Positions 53,471-62,914 of a DNA stretch of 64,000 nt are shown here, in pieces. The notes below the pieces were generated by a model. That model saw only the letters and a list, made by a program, of their open reading frames with translations. It was not told the DNA's origin and made no database searches. The DNA is from Synergistota bacterium (GTDB lineage: Bacteria > Synergistota > GBS-1), in NCBI GenBank assembly GCA_025060595.1, contig JANXBX010000007.1:37785-101784 (forward strand). Reading direction: 5' to 3'. Within the stretch, counting starts at the first letter, position 1, and each line of letters begins with the position of its first letter. The translations under genes were made by a program, and so were the position numbers.

Positions 53471-54088
53471 TTAAAATATAGAAGCTAAAGCATTTTTAAG
53501 ACTATTTTCTATTAAAAAGATAAGCCCATTCAGAGAAATACATGGATCGGCTTCCTTAATAGAAGTTAGAAATTCGACATGATCTCTTCCCTTTCTATAA
53601 TCCGGTTCACGAGGAGGATGCTTTAAACTTCCGCTAATAAGCTCTAAATCCAAACTATAGATGAGGGAAAGCTGGTATAAAATCAAATCCTTTGAAGAGT
53701 AAAGAGAAACTCCCCCTATCTTCCTATCCCCGTAAGCGATATCTCCCCAACCCCTTTCCTCAACATCTCTTAATCCAGCTTTCCTTAAGGCAGAAATAAC
53801 AGCATCATTGATAAAACTTATCCATTCTCGAGGAAAGATATCCTTTTTTGAGGTTTTTCTCAATGCCACACTAATTACAATAGTTCCAGGATATAAAACA
53901 ACGCTACAGCCTCCTCCTAGCCTTCTCTTTATAGGAAGGCAAGAGCTTTCTTTAACCTCCTCTTCTTCTTTCGAAAACCTTCCTAAAACTATAAAAGCTG
54001 AAGATGGTATCCATATACGAAATGCCCATCGCGCTCCCATATATATGCTTTTTAAAAGAAACCCATCAACGTAATCACTAATTACCAT
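53471..54088 (-). CDS. Lipoate-protein ligase A-like acyltransferase
   Basis: Small member of the LplA/LipB/BirA catalytic family, 205 residues. It has CLPIKRRLGGGCSVVLYPGTIVIS, equivalent to the RRxSGGGxVxHxxG lipoate-site loop, and GDIAYGDRKIGGVSLYSSKDLIL, with the catalytic Lys region. It lacks the accessory C-terminal domain of classical LplA, so it may be a transferase, ligase partner or octanoyltransferase-type protein. The ATG overlaps the ribF end by seven bases, so it shares the translation-gene transcript. Confidence 0.8.
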   Translation of the reverse strand: MVISDYVDGFLLKSIYMGARWAFRIWIPSSAFIVLGRFSKEEEEVKESSCLPIKRRLGGGCSVVLYPGTIVISVALRKTSKKDIFPREWISFINDAVISALRKAGLRDVEERGWGDIAYGDRKIGGVSLYSSKDLILYQLSLIYSLDLELISGSLKHPPREPDYRKGRDHVEFLTSIKEADPCISLNGLIFLIENSLKNALASIF

Positions 54089-54975
54089 ACTTTTCCTCTG
54101 TAATGGCTCTTTATCCAGTTAATGTCTCTCTCGATTTGCGCTTTTAACTCTTCAAGACCTTGAAACTTTCTCTCTCCTCGCACTCTACATAGTATCTCAA
54201 CTTTAATTCTTTCTCCATATATGTCTCCATTAAAATCCATGATGTGAACCTCCACTCTCTTCTCCATCGAAACTCCAGAAACTGTAGGCCTTGTACCAAT
54301 ATTCATAGCGGAAAGATATCTTTTACCTCTTACCTCAGAAAAAACGGCATATACACCATCAGCTGGTATAAGCTTCTCCGAAGGCATCAAAAGATTAGCA
54401 GTAGGGAAACCTATCTTTCTTCCGAGAGCATCTCCTTCTACAACCGTCCCTGTAAAAAAGTAATTTCTTCCTAGGAGAATTGCCCCCTCTTCAACTCTAC
54501 CACTTCTTATAAGATCCCTTATTATCGTACTTGATACTATTCTACCCATGACAACCTTCGGCGGAATTACCTCTACAACGATCTTTCTCTCCTCTGCGAG
54601 CCTCTTTAAGAGACCTGCCGTTCCCCTTCCTCCCCTCCCAAAGGTAAAGTTAAAGCCTACAGAAATAAATTTAGCATTAAGATTAGTCACTAAAACGTCT
54701 TCAAAAAACTCCTCTGGAGCCATTGAAGCAAGCCTTACATCAAAGGGAAGCTCTATAATTTCATCTACCCCCAGCTGAAGAAGCAGTTCTTTCTTCTCTT
54801 CATCAGTAGTAAGAAGCTTAAAATCTTCTCCTTTAAAAAACCTCTCAGGATGTGGAGAAAAGGTCAAAACGGAAACTTTTAAATCACTCTCTCTACCCCA
54901 AGATAAAGCTCTCTCTATAACCTCTATATGTCCCAAGTGAACCCCATCAAAGGCTCCTATAGCTAAGGACCTCAC
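54082..54975 (-). CDS. ribF: Bifunctional riboflavin kinase / FAD synthetase
   Basis: Makes FMN then FAD. N-terminal nucleotidyltransferase with GAFDGVHLGHIEVIERAL and VGFNFTFGRGGRGT; SSTIIRDLIRSGRVEEG follows. C-terminal kinase with IGFPTANLLMPSEKLIPADGVYAVF. 297 residues, slightly short because the protein begins directly at the first strand. The GTG start overlaps the truB stop by four bases. Confidence 0.95.
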   Translation of the reverse strand: MRSLAIGAFDGVHLGHIEVIERALSWGRESDLKVSVLTFSPHPERFFKGEDFKLLTTDEEKKELLLQLGVDEIIELPFDVRLASMAPEEFFEDVLVTNLNAKFISVGFNFTFGRGGRGTAGLLKRLAEERKIVVEVIPPKVVMGRIVSSTIIRDLIRSGRVEEGAILLGRNYFFTGTVVEGDALGRKIGFPTANLLMPSEKLIPADGVYAVFSEVRGKRYLSAMNIGTRPTVSGVSMEKRVEVHIMDFNGDIYGERIKVEILCRVRGERKFQGLEELKAQIERDINWIKSHYRGKVW

Positions 54976-55835
54976 AGCTTAAACACCCTTATAGGCCTTA
55001 AAAGACCTTCTTCGCTTTGAGCTATAGCTATTAAAGTTCCTGTATAAAAGATTCCTACCAATCCCCCATAATCCTCGCTGGCTTCTATATTCATACCGTT
55101 CAAAAGCTTTCGAGCTTCTTCCTTAGAAACCTCCTTAATAGGCATTATCATCCTCACAGCCTCTTCGTTACTCAACATAGCCTGAAGGAGCTTTTCCCTA
55201 TTCCATGGTGTAGAAGCACCTTCAACGCTAAACGGCCCTATCTTGGTTCGTTTCAAGGAGTATAAGAAAGCTCCGCACCCTAAGGTATCCCCTATATCTT
55301 CTATCAGCTTCCGAACATAGGTTCCCTTAGAACATCTCAATCTAAAAGAAAACTTTGGAAAATCTCCAATTTCAAAAGAAAGCACCTCAAACTCGTATAT
55401 ATAAATCTCTCTTGGCTCTACCTCGATACCATCTAAGCCCTCTCTCGCATACTCATAAAGCCTCTTTCCGCCTATCTTAATAGCAGAATAAAGCGGAGGA
55501 ACCTGTTTCATCCTTCCCTTAAAACCATTGATTACCTCTAAGAGAGCATCGAGATTAACCTTTTGAGTATTAACTTCTAAGACTGTTCCTCCCCTGTCTC
55601 CCGTGCTGGTTTTCACTCCCAAAATGGCTTCTCCAATATACTCTTTATCAAGCTGAAGCAAAAAAGGAACGAGTTTAGTAGCAGAATTTAAGCACACAAG
55701 AAGCAAACCTTCAGCATGAGGGTCTAGCGTTCCTGTATGACCAGCCTTCTTCACACCAAGGGCACTCTTAACCTCTTCAAGGCAGTCAGTGGAGGTAATA
55801 AGAAGGGGTTTATAAACTTTAACTACTCCTTCCAT
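54972..55835 (-). CDS. truB: tRNA pseudouridine-55 synthase
   Basis: Modifies U55 in the T-loop. Motif GHTGTLDPHAEGLLLV with catalytic D38, YSAIKIGGKRLYEYAREG, and RCSKGTYVRKLIEDIGDTLGCGAFL are intact. 287 residues. It sits in the classic order rbfA-nrnA-truB-ribF, with 4- to 13-bp overlaps. Confidence 0.96.
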   Translation of the reverse strand: MEGVVKVYKPLLITSTDCLEEVKSALGVKKAGHTGTLDPHAEGLLLVCLNSATKLVPFLLQLDKEYIGEAILGVKTSTGDRGGTVLEVNTQKVNLDALLEVINGFKGRMKQVPPLYSAIKIGGKRLYEYAREGLDGIEVEPREIYIYEFEVLSFEIGDFPKFSFRLRCSKGTYVRKLIEDIGDTLGCGAFLYSLKRTKIGPFSVEGASTPWNREKLLQAMLSNEEAVRMIMPIKEVSKEEARKLLNGMNIEASEDYGGLVGIFYTGTLIAIAQSEEGLLRPIRVFKL

Positions 55836-56809
55836 TGATATATCTCTTTTATAGCTTCAAAAATAAGCCTCCTCGCTCCATCAAGGTCAGCATCCAAGGT
55901 ACACGCCGCAGCCATATCATGTCCTCCTCCACCAAAGCAAGAAGCAATAAACCTCACCTTTACATTTTCATCATTAGAGCGTAAACTTGCTCTTACTCTC
56001 CCGTCCATCATCTCTCTAAATAGGATAACCATCTTAACTCCCTCAGCCATTCTAAGAAAGTGAATAAATCCCTCAGACTCTATAGCATCGAAACCGTTCT
56101 CTCTAAGCTTACCCTCAGAAAGCGAGCTCCAAATAACCTTGCCATCGAAAGCGAGCTGTGCCCTTTCTAAAACCTCTCCTATAGCCTTAAGAAGCTTAAA
56201 GGGCTTATTCTCATAAAGATGCCGTGTTATCTTTACCTTATCAGCACCCCTTGAAAGTAAATCGGCAACTATCCTGTGGGTCCTAGGAGATGTGGAATTG
56301 TAACTAAACCTTCCGCTGTCAGTAACTATAGCGACATATATAGCGTCAGCTACCTCTGGGGTTATCAGGTTTTCCTCCTCTATTAAAACCTCGTAAACAA
56401 GCTCCCCTGTCGCAGAAGCGGAGGGATCTATAAGATTTATGTTTCCGTAAAGCCTATTATCGATGTGATGATCTATATTTATTATATAACCCCCTAAGCT
56501 ACTTAAATCAAAACCGTTCCAAATCCGTTCAGGATTAGCTGTATCAAGAAAAATATATAAGTCGAAATCCTTTAATATAGAACTATCAATCCTTTTAATT
56601 CTCTGACTACCTGAAAGGAATCCATAAAGCTTCGGGAGACCATCAGGAGAAAACATCTCTACCCTTTTCCCAAGCCTCTCTATACCTAAGCCCATAGCCA
56701 ATAAACTTCCAATGGCATCTCCATCAGGCCTCTCATGAGATATAACAGATACACTATTAGCTTGCTTTATCCTCTCCATTATCTCCTTCGTCGTCATTCT
56801 CTTTTCCAT
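55823..56809 (-). CDS. nrnA: DHH-family nanoRNase / pAp phosphatase (NrnA-like)
   Basis: DHH-DHHA1 phosphoesterase of 328 residues that degrades very short RNAs and 3'-phosphoadenosine 5'-phosphate. Motifs VISHERPDGDAIGSLLAMG, FLDTANPER, NIDHHIDNRLYGN and C-terminal FGGGGHDMAAACTL. The first ~10 codons overlap the rbfA 3' end by 53 bp; ATGs at 56809, 56797 and 56779 are all possible, and AAGGAG is just before the last. Confidence 0.92.
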   Translation of the reverse strand: MEKRMTTKEIMERIKQANSVSVISHERPDGDAIGSLLAMGLGIERLGKRVEMFSPDGLPKLYGFLSGSQRIKRIDSSILKDFDLYIFLDTANPERIWNGFDLSSLGGYIINIDHHIDNRLYGNINLIDPSASATGELVYEVLIEEENLITPEVADAIYVAIVTDSGRFSYNSTSPRTHRIVADLLSRGADKVKITRHLYENKPFKLLKAIGEVLERAQLAFDGKVIWSSLSEGKLRENGFDAIESEGFIHFLRMAEGVKMVILFREMMDGRVRASLRSNDENVKVRFIASCFGGGGHDMAAACTLDADLDGARRLIFEAIKEIYQWKE

Positions 56810-57152
56810 CTTTTCTCGACACCTCAGACAAAATCCTCTCTATGTGAAAGCTATAATCTATTGACCTATCTTCCTTAAATACTATCTCAGGAACTATCCT
56901 AAGCCTTAACTCCCTACCTAACTCTCTTCTTATAAAACCTTTGGCGCTCTGGAGACCATCCATAACTTCAACCGGATCTGGAACACCATATATGCTAACG
57001 TAAACCCAAGCCCATCTTAAATCTTTAGAAACCTCAACCTTAGTTATACTAACCCCCTTAACCCTGGGATCCTTCAAATCCCTTGATATAAACTCACCAA
57101 TAAACCTTTTTATCTCCTGTTCAACACGCTTTAGCCTAAATACCTGACTCAT
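56757..57152 (-). CDS. rbfA: Ribosome-binding factor A
   Basis: KH-fold assembly factor for the 30S subunit, important at low temperature. RLKRVEQEIKRFIGEFISRDLKDPRV, GVSITKVEVSKDLRWAWVYVSIYG and LRIVPEIVFKEDRSIDYSFHIERIL match the family. 131 residues, with an acidic tail that is read through the nrnA start region. Confidence 0.94.
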   Translation of the reverse strand: MSQVFRLKRVEQEIKRFIGEFISRDLKDPRVKGVSITKVEVSKDLRWAWVYVSIYGVPDPVEVMDGLQSAKGFIRRELGRELRLRIVPEIVFKEDRSIDYSFHIERILSEVSRKDGKENDDEGDNGEDKAS

Positions 57153-57176
57153 CTTCTATCCCTTCTTTCACGGTTC

Positions 57177-57458
57177 CTATAAGATTTCGATTGACCAGTT
57201 TTCAATCCATATGTTACCTTCCTTTTCAATAAAGGACAGAACATTGTTAAGAGCATTATCAAGAAAGGCCTTCTCGTTTCCAACCATCGCTATTCCCAAG
57301 ACGCACTCTTTCCACTTATCGTTTTCCCCAACCTCTGCAACAGAAACATTAAAGGTATTTCTTAACCTCGCTATTATCCTTTGAATACAGGCTCTTTTCT
57401 CCTTAAGGGTCTTAGCGGAAAAGAGCCTAAGCTGAACCTCAAGTATGCCAACAAACAT
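57177..57458 (-). CDS. ylxP: DUF503 family protein (YlxP)
   Basis: Small protein of the YlxP family found between infB and rbfA in many bacteria. 93 residues with LEVQLRLFSAKTLKEKRACIQRIIARLRNTFNVSVAEVGENDKWKECVLGIAMVGN, the conserved core. Function is not established; the position suggests a link to ribosome maturation or RNA metabolism. Confidence 0.92.
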   Translation of the reverse strand: MFVGILEVQLRLFSAKTLKEKRACIQRIIARLRNTFNVSVAEVGENDKWKECVLGIAMVGNEKAFLDNALNNVLSFIEKEGNIWIENWSIEIL

Positions 57459-57469
57459 ATCTATTTAAC

Positions 57470-59233
57470 TTAAAGAGTGGTTCTCCTTACCTCTCTTACC
57501 TCAAAGGCCTCTATTATATCTCCCACCTCAAAATCAGAAAAGCCATCTATCCCTATACCACATTCGTAGTCCTTCGCTACCTCCTTAACATCATCTTTAA
57601 ACCTTTTAAGGGAGGAAATCTTCCCTTCGTAAATAACCGATTCCTTCCTCTTAACTCTAACATTAGCATTTCTAACAATAGTGCCATCCAAAACATAACA
57701 ACCTGCTACTTTACCACCTCTAACCTTGAAAATCGCCCTTACCTCGGCCTTACCTAAGAAGACCTCTTCATACTTAGGTTTAAGCATACCTATCATTGCA
57801 GCCTTTATATCCTCTTCTACGTCATAAATTATCTGGTAAAGTCTTATCTGTATACCTTCTTTTTCAGCCTCCTGCTTAGCATTAGGTTCAACCTTAACAT
57901 TAAAGCCTATTATTATAGCCTCAGAAGCAGAGGCAAGCATAACATCGTTTTCATTGATATTACCTATGCCTCCGTGAATACACTTAACCTTAATCTCCTC
58001 GGTGGAAAGCCTCTCCAGAATAGGTACCAAGGCATCAAGCTCCCCTTGAGCATTGGTCTTTATAACCAATCTAAGCTCCTTAGCCTCCTCTTCCTTGGCC
58101 TGCTTAAGAAACTCTTCCAAGGTAATCTTTCTCGGCCTTGTAGAAAGCCTCTTCTCCCTAAGCTCCTCGAAATAGGCCTCCACCGCCTCCTTAGCTTCCT
58201 TTTCACTCGCAACAACCCTGAAGCTATCACCGGCCTCGGGAAGGGAATTTAGACCTATTATTTCCACAGGCATAGAGGGACCAGCTTCATTTACCTGCCT
58301 TCCCTTGTCATCAAGCATCGCCCTAACTCTACCATAAGCAGTTTTAGTTAATATAACATCTCCTCTTCTTAATACTCCCTTTTTAACTATAGCGCTTGCA
58401 ACCGGTCCTTTTCCCTTATCAAGCCTTGATTCCAAGATATACCCTTCCGCAGGAACGTTAATCTCAGCCTTAAGCTCTAGATATTCAGCCAAAAAAATTA
58501 TCATATCTAGAAGCTCCTCTACTCCCATACCCTTCTTAGCGGACACCTCAACGCAAATTGTATCTCCGCCCCATTCCTCAGGAATCAATCCAATTTCAGA
58601 AAGCTCCTTTTTAGTCTTCTCCACATTAGCACTAGGCTTATCTATCTTATTTATAGCCACTACTATAGGAACACCAGCTGCTCTTGCATGATTAACAGCC
58701 TCTATCGTTTGAGGCTTAACCCCATCATCAGCAGCAACAACAAGGACAGCTATATCTGTAACCTGAGCTCCCCTAGCTCTCATCTTAGTAAACGCCTCGT
58801 GCCCAGGTGTGTCTATAAAAACTATCTTTTTGCCTCCTCGCTCTACGACAGAAGCTCCTATCTTTTGGGTTATTCCTCCAGCCTCTTTCTCAGCAACATT
58901 GGTTTTCCTTATAGTATCAAGAAGCGTAGTTTTACCATGATCAACATGTCCCATAACTGTAACCACAGGAGGTCTTGGCTCAAAAATTATAGGCTTCTCT
59001 TCCTTTTTCACAATCTCTTGAACGCCAGAAATCTCTTCCTTCTTCTCTTCAACTATCTCTTCCATCCTTTTCCTTTCCTCAAGCAGCTCCTCTTCTATGA
59101 TCTTAGCCACCTCTGTATCTATCGTGCTCATATGAGTTTTTACCTCCACACCAAGGTCCTTCAGTCTGTCCATAAGCTCCTTTGTAGAAAGGCCGATCAT
59201 CTTCGCTAACTCGTAGACCCTTATTTTGCTCAA
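57470..59233 (-). CDS. infB: Translation initiation factor IF-2
   Basis: GTPase that places initiator tRNA on the ribosome. The N-terminal IF2_N motif [24 protein letters not shown] begins the protein, a short linker follows, then G1 [13 protein letters not shown]3 DTPGHEAF, G4 NKID and domains II-IV. At 587 residues it is short, because the long linker of enterobacterial IF-2 is missing. The TTG start with AGGGGGTGA lies deep inside the ylxQ frame (131-bp overlap). Confidence 0.96.
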   Translation of the reverse strand: MSKIRVYELAKMIGLSTKELMDRLKDLGVEVKTHMSTIDTEVAKIIEEELLEERKRMEEIVEEKKEEISGVQEIVKKEEKPIIFEPRPPVVTVMGHVDHGKTTLLDTIRKTNVAEKEAGGITQKIGASVVERGGKKIVFIDTPGHEAFTKMRARGAQVTDIAVLVVAADDGVKPQTIEAVNHARAAGVPIVVAINKIDKPSANVEKTKKELSEIGLIPEEWGGDTICVEVSAKKGMGVEELLDMIIFLAEYLELKAEINVPAEGYILESRLDKGKGPVASAIVKKGVLRRGDVILTKTAYGRVRAMLDDKGRQVNEAGPSMPVEIIGLNSLPEAGDSFRVVASEKEAKEAVEAYFEELREKRLSTRPRKITLEEFLKQAKEEEAKELRLVIKTNAQGELDALVPILERLSTEEIKVKCIHGGIGNINENDVMLASASEAIIIGFNVKVEPNAKQEAEKEGIQIRLYQIIYDVEEDIKAAMIGMLKPKYEEVFLGKAEVRAIFKVRGGKVAGCYVLDGTIVRNANVRVKRKESVIYEGKISSLKRFKDDVKEVAKDYECGIGIDGFSDFEVGDIIEAFEVREVRRTTL

Positions 59234-59516
59234 AGTCTATCACCCCCTGAGCCATCCTCGAATCCGTCAAACCGAGGACGCTACAACTTTCCCTTCCTAC
59301 AACCCTCCCCATATCCTCTTTAGAGTTAACCCAAATAACTCCGATTTTCGACTCTTCAGAAAACCTTATCATCTCCTCTCTAACCGCTCTTCCTGCATCC
59401 TTAGCAAGAATAATAAGGCAAACCTTACCTCTCTTTAAGGCCGCAAGTGTCGCTTTCCTTCCTATAGTAAGCTTATTAGCCTTTCGGGCAAAGCCCACTA
59501 GGGTCTTCCAATCCAT
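59103..59516 (-). CDS. ylxQ: L7Ae-family ribosomal protein-like YlxQ with out-of-frame tail over infB
   Basis: K-turn RNA-binding protein of the L7Ae/YlxQ family between ylxR and infB. Residues ~1-95 from ATG 59516 match ([70 protein letters not shown]). The stop comes 43 codons into infB, so residues ~95-137 are encoded in another frame over the infB start. That tail ([20 protein letters not shown]...) resembles nothing I know. GAGGAG precedes the ATG. Confidence 0.85.
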   Translation of the reverse strand: MDWKTLVGFARKANKLTIGRKATLAALKRGKVCLIILAKDAGRAVREEMIRFSEESKIGVIWVNSKEDMGRVVGRESCSVLGLTDSRMAQGVIDFEQNKGLRVSEDDRPFYKGAYGQTEGPWCGGKNSYEHDRYRGG

Positions 59517-59787
59517 CTCTCCTCTTAGCAATCAGTCTTTCAACTTCTTCTATTATAGATCTATCTAACTCATTTATCTTCAAGCTTCTCTGAATCGCCT
59601 TCTTTTTCAAAGCTTTTCCAACGCAATCGGAATTAAAACAGACATAAACACCCCTACCGCTTTTCTTCCCAGAAACATCAAGGGAGATACCCCCATCAAC
59701 TGTCCTAACTATTCTTAGCATTTCACCTTTCGGTTTTTTCTCTCCACAACCAACACAGGTCCTGATCGGGACATGCTTAGCCCTCAT
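59476..59787 (-). CDS. ylxR: YlxR family RNA-binding protein
   Basis: YlxR/RnpM-like protein of 103 residues, thought to bind RNA (shown to bind RNase P RNA in some bacteria). PIRTCVGCGEKKPKGEMLRIVR, LDVSGKKSGRGVYVCFNSDCVGKALKKKAIQRSL are family hallmarks. I start at ATG 59787, just after AAGG; an upstream TTG at 59808 has no better site. It overlaps nusA and ylxQ. Confidence 0.92.
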   Translation of the reverse strand: MRAKHVPIRTCVGCGEKKPKGEMLRIVRTVDGGISLDVSGKKSGRGVYVCFNSDCVGKALKKKAIQRSLKINELDRSIIEEVERLIAKRRDGLEDPSGLCPKG

Positions 59788-60829
59788 AGACCTTAAGCTC
59801 CTCCTCAAACGGCTTTATATCTATTCTCCAACCCGTCAACCTAGCAACAAGACGAGCATTTTGCCCTTCTCTTCCTATAGCTAAGGAAAGCTGTTCTGGA
59901 GGAACCCATATCCTCGCTCCCTTTTCCTCTCCTTCTATTCTTTCAATTTTAATGACTTTTGCCGGACTTAATGCATTGGCTATAAAAATCAAAGGATCAG
60001 AACTCCAAACCACTATATCTATTCTCTCACCAGAGAGCTCTCTACTTATCGCTTGAACCCTCGCCCCTTTAGCTCCAACACATGCACCTATGGGATCAAC
60101 ATTTGGATCGTTTGACCACACGGCCACCTTAGATCTCGCTCCAGGTTCCCTAACAACAGCTTTTATATCAACAACTCCATCATGAACCTCCGGAATCTCA
60201 AGCTCAAAAAGCCTCTTTAACAAACCCGGATGAGTTCGAGAGACCACTATTTTAGGCCCCTTTGTGGTCTTCCTCACTTCGAGAACATAAAACTTAAAGG
60301 CCCTGCCAGGATCATATTCCTCAGTGGGAATCTGCTCCTGAAGAGGCAATATAGCTTCTGTCTTACCAAGATTAATCATAACTTGAGCCTTATCCTTTCT
60401 GTATATGGTGCCCGTAACTATATCCCCAACTTTTCCCCTAAACTCCTCATATACTACCTCTCTTTCAACTTCCTTCAGTCTCTGAACAATAACCTGCTTA
60501 GCAGTTTGAGCCGCTATCCTTCCAAAATCGTGAGGCGTTACCTCTATTCTAACCACAGACCCCTCAATAGGGCTCTCCCCATGCTCAACTGCTTCATCTA
60601 TAGAAATCTCTAAACGAGGATCTTTAACCTCTTTAACTACTCTCTTTAAAGCAAAAACTTTTATTTCTCCATCGGTAGGATCTATATCAATTTCGATATT
60701 ATGAGAGCTACCGAAATGTTTTTTGTAAGCAGATACTAAAGCTGCCTTAAGCATATCAAAAAGAATATTCTTACTGATACCTTTCTCCTTCTCTATCTGT
60801 TTTATCACTCTTATAAGCTCCTTACCCAC
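59777..60829 (-). CDS. nusA: Transcription termination/antitermination factor NusA
   Basis: RNA-polymerase-associated factor of 350 residues: N-terminal domain (GKELIRVIKQIEKEKGISKNILFDMLKAALVSAYKKHFG), S1 domain (GDIVTGTIYRKDKAQVMINLG), and two KH domains (VDPIGACVGAKGARVQAISRELSGERIDIV, IGREGQNARLVARLTGWRIDIK). GTG 60829 with AAAGGAG gives the family start; the 17 extra codons from 60880 are untypical. It lacks the C-terminal acidic repeats of E. coli NusA. Confidence 0.96.
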   Translation of the reverse strand: MGKELIRVIKQIEKEKGISKNILFDMLKAALVSAYKKHFGSSHNIEIDIDPTDGEIKVFALKRVVKEVKDPRLEISIDEAVEHGESPIEGSVVRIEVTPHDFGRIAAQTAKQVIVQRLKEVEREVVYEEFRGKVGDIVTGTIYRKDKAQVMINLGKTEAILPLQEQIPTEEYDPGRAFKFYVLEVRKTTKGPKIVVSRTHPGLLKRLFELEIPEVHDGVVDIKAVVREPGARSKVAVWSNDPNVDPIGACVGAKGARVQAISRELSGERIDIVVWSSDPLIFIANALSPAKVIKIERIEGEEKGARIWVPPEQLSLAIGREGQNARLVARLTGWRIDIKPFEEELKVYEG

Positions 60830-61325
60830 GTTCTCCTTTCCTCCCTTTTTTCGCTTCCACACTCCAATCCTTAACCACAAGTTTAGCTTTGTTTATATTC
60901 TCAAAAGCTATCTCTACATCTCCTGAGTCGGTTTCTATGACAACGCTAGTATTCCCTGCGGCCTTTATCTTTCCAGTAAAGTTTCTTCTTCCCTCTATAA
61001 AAACGTTTGTATTAATTTTAACGATCTCTCCCTTAAAGCGCTCATAATCTTTCATCTTAAATAGAGGCCTTTCTATGCCTGGAGAGGAAACCTCAAGAAA
61101 ATATCTCCCCTCTATAAGGTCTATCCTATCTAATATGGGATCTATAGCCTTACTAACACGTTCACAATCTTTAAGAGATACCCCCATAGGTGAATCTATA
61201 TAAACTCTAAGGACCCTTCTCCCGCTTTCAGTGACCAACTCCACACCTAAAAGCTCGACTCCCTCCCTTTCAACGACACTTTGAATTTCCTCCTCAATCC
61301 TTCTAGCTAGACCCTTTAGATCCAT
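60822..61325 (-). CDS. rimP: Ribosome maturation factor RimP
   Basis: 30S assembly factor. Two-domain protein of 167 residues with VEREGVELLGVELVTESGRRVLRVYIDSPMGVSLKDCERVSKAIDPILD, and YFLEVSSPGIERPLFKMKDYERFKGE, the SPGxxRPL core. It is the first gene of the long nusA-infB-panE run and overlaps nusA by eight bases. Confidence 0.95.
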   Translation of the reverse strand: MDLKGLARRIEEEIQSVVEREGVELLGVELVTESGRRVLRVYIDSPMGVSLKDCERVSKAIDPILDRIDLIEGRYFLEVSSPGIERPLFKMKDYERFKGEIVKINTNVFIEGRRNFTGKIKAAGNTSVVIETDSGDVEIAFENINKAKLVVKDWSVEAKKGRKGERG

Positions 61326-61348
61326 GATCTATATCACTCCCTTAAAAA

Positions 61349-61378
61349 CAAAAGAGCGGGGCTTTCCCCACTCTTTTG
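61349..61378 (-). terminator. Terminator-type hairpin between the M48 gene and rimP
   Basis: Arms 61349-61361 and 61366-61378 form a 13-position stem with one mismatch and a 4-base loop, and five Ts follow on the minus strand. It can end the M48 transcript. It also lies between the rimP promoter (61394-61422) and rimP, so every rimP transcript must cross it. Confidence 0.75.
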
Positions 61379-61393
61379 CAAATCTACACTTAA

Positions 61394-61422
61394 AGTATAA
61401 CACCTTAATCCTATTTTTGCAA
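61394..61422 (-). promoter_or_regulatory. Promoter of the rimP-nusA-infB operon
   Basis: Minus-strand -35 TTGCAA (61422-61417), 17-nt spacer, -10 TATACT (61399-61394). It starts 9 bp after the M48 stop and is followed by the terminator-type hairpin before the rimP ATG, an attenuator-like layout. Confidence 0.65.
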
Positions 61423-61430
61423 GAGAGGGA

Positions 61431-62438
61431 CTAAAAAGGCATATATTTTATCCTAAAATCTAATAGTATTTTAACCAACTTATCTTTAACTGCCCTTAGC
61501 TCCTCATCTGAGCCCTTCTTTATTAAAATTCCATCTACCGTAAGCTTCCCCTCCTCAACCCTTATCTGAAAGGGCTCAAGATCCACCTTAAAGGCTTTAT
61601 CAAGCTTAGATGCAAAATCGCTAGCCTCCTCCTTCGAGGAAGCCTTATAAAGAAGAACATCTTCAGCATATACGCTTAATCCATCCTCCCCGACCTTTAT
61701 AGGTACGTAATTTGCGGCTTTCCTTCTATCTATTTCTATGCCCTTATCCTTTAGACACTTGTGTATATATACCGCTCTATCCTTTAACTCGGGATGACTC
61801 ATCATTATACCGTAGTCTCTTGGAGGCTTAGTAAGAGAAAGAGCATAAAGTCTCTCGATAATCGTTAAAGCAGAAACTGGATTATAACCAGCTTTAAGTA
61901 AGAGCTCTATTGACCTGAGGTCCGCTTCTTCCTCATACTCTCTGCTATATTTGTTTAAGACAGCCGTCTGTATCAAGTTCGGTAGCAGTACTCCAGCGGT
62001 CGTCCTAGTAAGCAAAGCTACAGCAAGAGAATACACCGTCATCCTCTGTGCTGCAGCTACTTGCTTTAAGGCATGCCTATATTCTATGTGAGCTATCTCG
62101 TGAGCTATAACAGCAGCCAGCTCTGAATCGGTTCTCACGAAGTTAAGCATTCCAGAAAAAACATATATATAACCGCCTGGAATAGAGAAAGCATTAATAT
62201 CTTTCTTAGCTATGACCTTAAATTTATAATCTATGTCTTTACGGCTAGAATGACGAGCTAATGAGTAGCCAACAGACTCAACGCGGGAAACTTCAACAGG
62301 GTTCTTAACAAGGGGGAATTCCTTCTCCACTTCCTTAGCTATATTATCCCCCATTTTAACCTCATCAACTGTTGCACCGAAAGCAGAATTAAACCAGAGA
62401 AAAACAACAGAAACAAGGATTAAAAATACCCTTCTCAT
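61431..62438 (-). CDS. M48-family zinc metalloprotease, exported
   Basis: Exported zinc protease of 335 residues. Signal peptide ~1-21 (VFLILVSVVFLWFNSAFG), then KVIAKKDINAFSIPGGYIYVFSGML and the zinc motif HEIAH in AAVIAHEIAHIEYRHALKQ, followed by EEEADLRSIELLLKAGYNP with the third zinc ligand Glu. This is the BepA/LoiP-like type without a membrane domain. It is coupled to flgN upstream by a 4-bp overlap (ATGA). A role in envelope-protein quality control is likely. Confidence 0.92.
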   Translation of the reverse strand: MRRVFLILVSVVFLWFNSAFGATVDEVKMGDNIAKEVEKEFPLVKNPVEVSRVESVGYSLARHSSRKDIDYKFKVIAKKDINAFSIPGGYIYVFSGMLNFVRTDSELAAVIAHEIAHIEYRHALKQVAAAQRMTVYSLAVALLTRTTAGVLLPNLIQTAVLNKYSREYEEEADLRSIELLLKAGYNPVSALTIIERLYALSLTKPPRDYGIMMSHPELKDRAVYIHKCLKDKGIEIDRRKAANYVPIKVGEDGLSVYAEDVLLYKASSKEEASDFASKLDKAFKVDLEPFQIRVEEGKLTVDGILIKKGSDEELRAVKDKLVKILLDFRIKYMPF

Positions 62439-62914
62439 TTGCGCTGGTCTATAAATCTTGGCTCTTGAACCTTAGAGGAGTTATAATATTCAGCTATCGC
62501 TCTTTTCCCCTCCCGAAGGCCTTTTAAAGCCTCTTTTACCTTCTCGATCTCCAAAGAGAGCTTCTCCCTCGACCTGTTCTCCACCTCAAGAATCCTTAAA
62601 ACTTTGCCTTTTATAAGGTCTAAAATCTCCTCCACCTTCTCCCTGATATCCTTAGAGAGAAAATCCAAAAGCCTTGCCCTATCTTGAGAACGCTCCACAA
62701 CGCCAGAAAGACCGCTTTGGACTTCCTCAAGCTCCTCGTTTAATTTATCCTGCTCAGATATAATAGTTTGTTTCCTGCTTATAACCCTAAGCAATCCCTC
62801 TATATCAGACTCCTCTATCCTTTTTTCCTGCTCATTTACTAAGCTCTCAAGCATATTATAAAGCTCGAGCTCCTTTTCAAGTATCTCAATTATTCGTCTT
62901 TCCTTATCCTGCAA
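62435..62914 (-). CDS. flgN: FlgN-like flagellar export chaperone
   Basis: Helical protein of 159 residues with the FlgN pattern (IIEILEKELELYNMLESLVNEQEKRIEESDIEGLLRVISRKQTIISEQDKLN), then a further coiled coil. FlgN binds hook-associated proteins FlgK and FlgL. It overlaps the fliS 3' end by 11 bp, so the two chaperone genes are a unit. Confidence 0.85.
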   Translation of the reverse strand: MQDKERRIIEILEKELELYNMLESLVNEQEKRIEESDIEGLLRVISRKQTIISEQDKLNEELEEVQSGLSGVVERSQDRARLLDFLSKDIREKVEEILDLIKGKVLRILEVENRSREKLSLEIEKVKEALKGLREGKRAIAEYYNSSKVQEPRFIDQRK

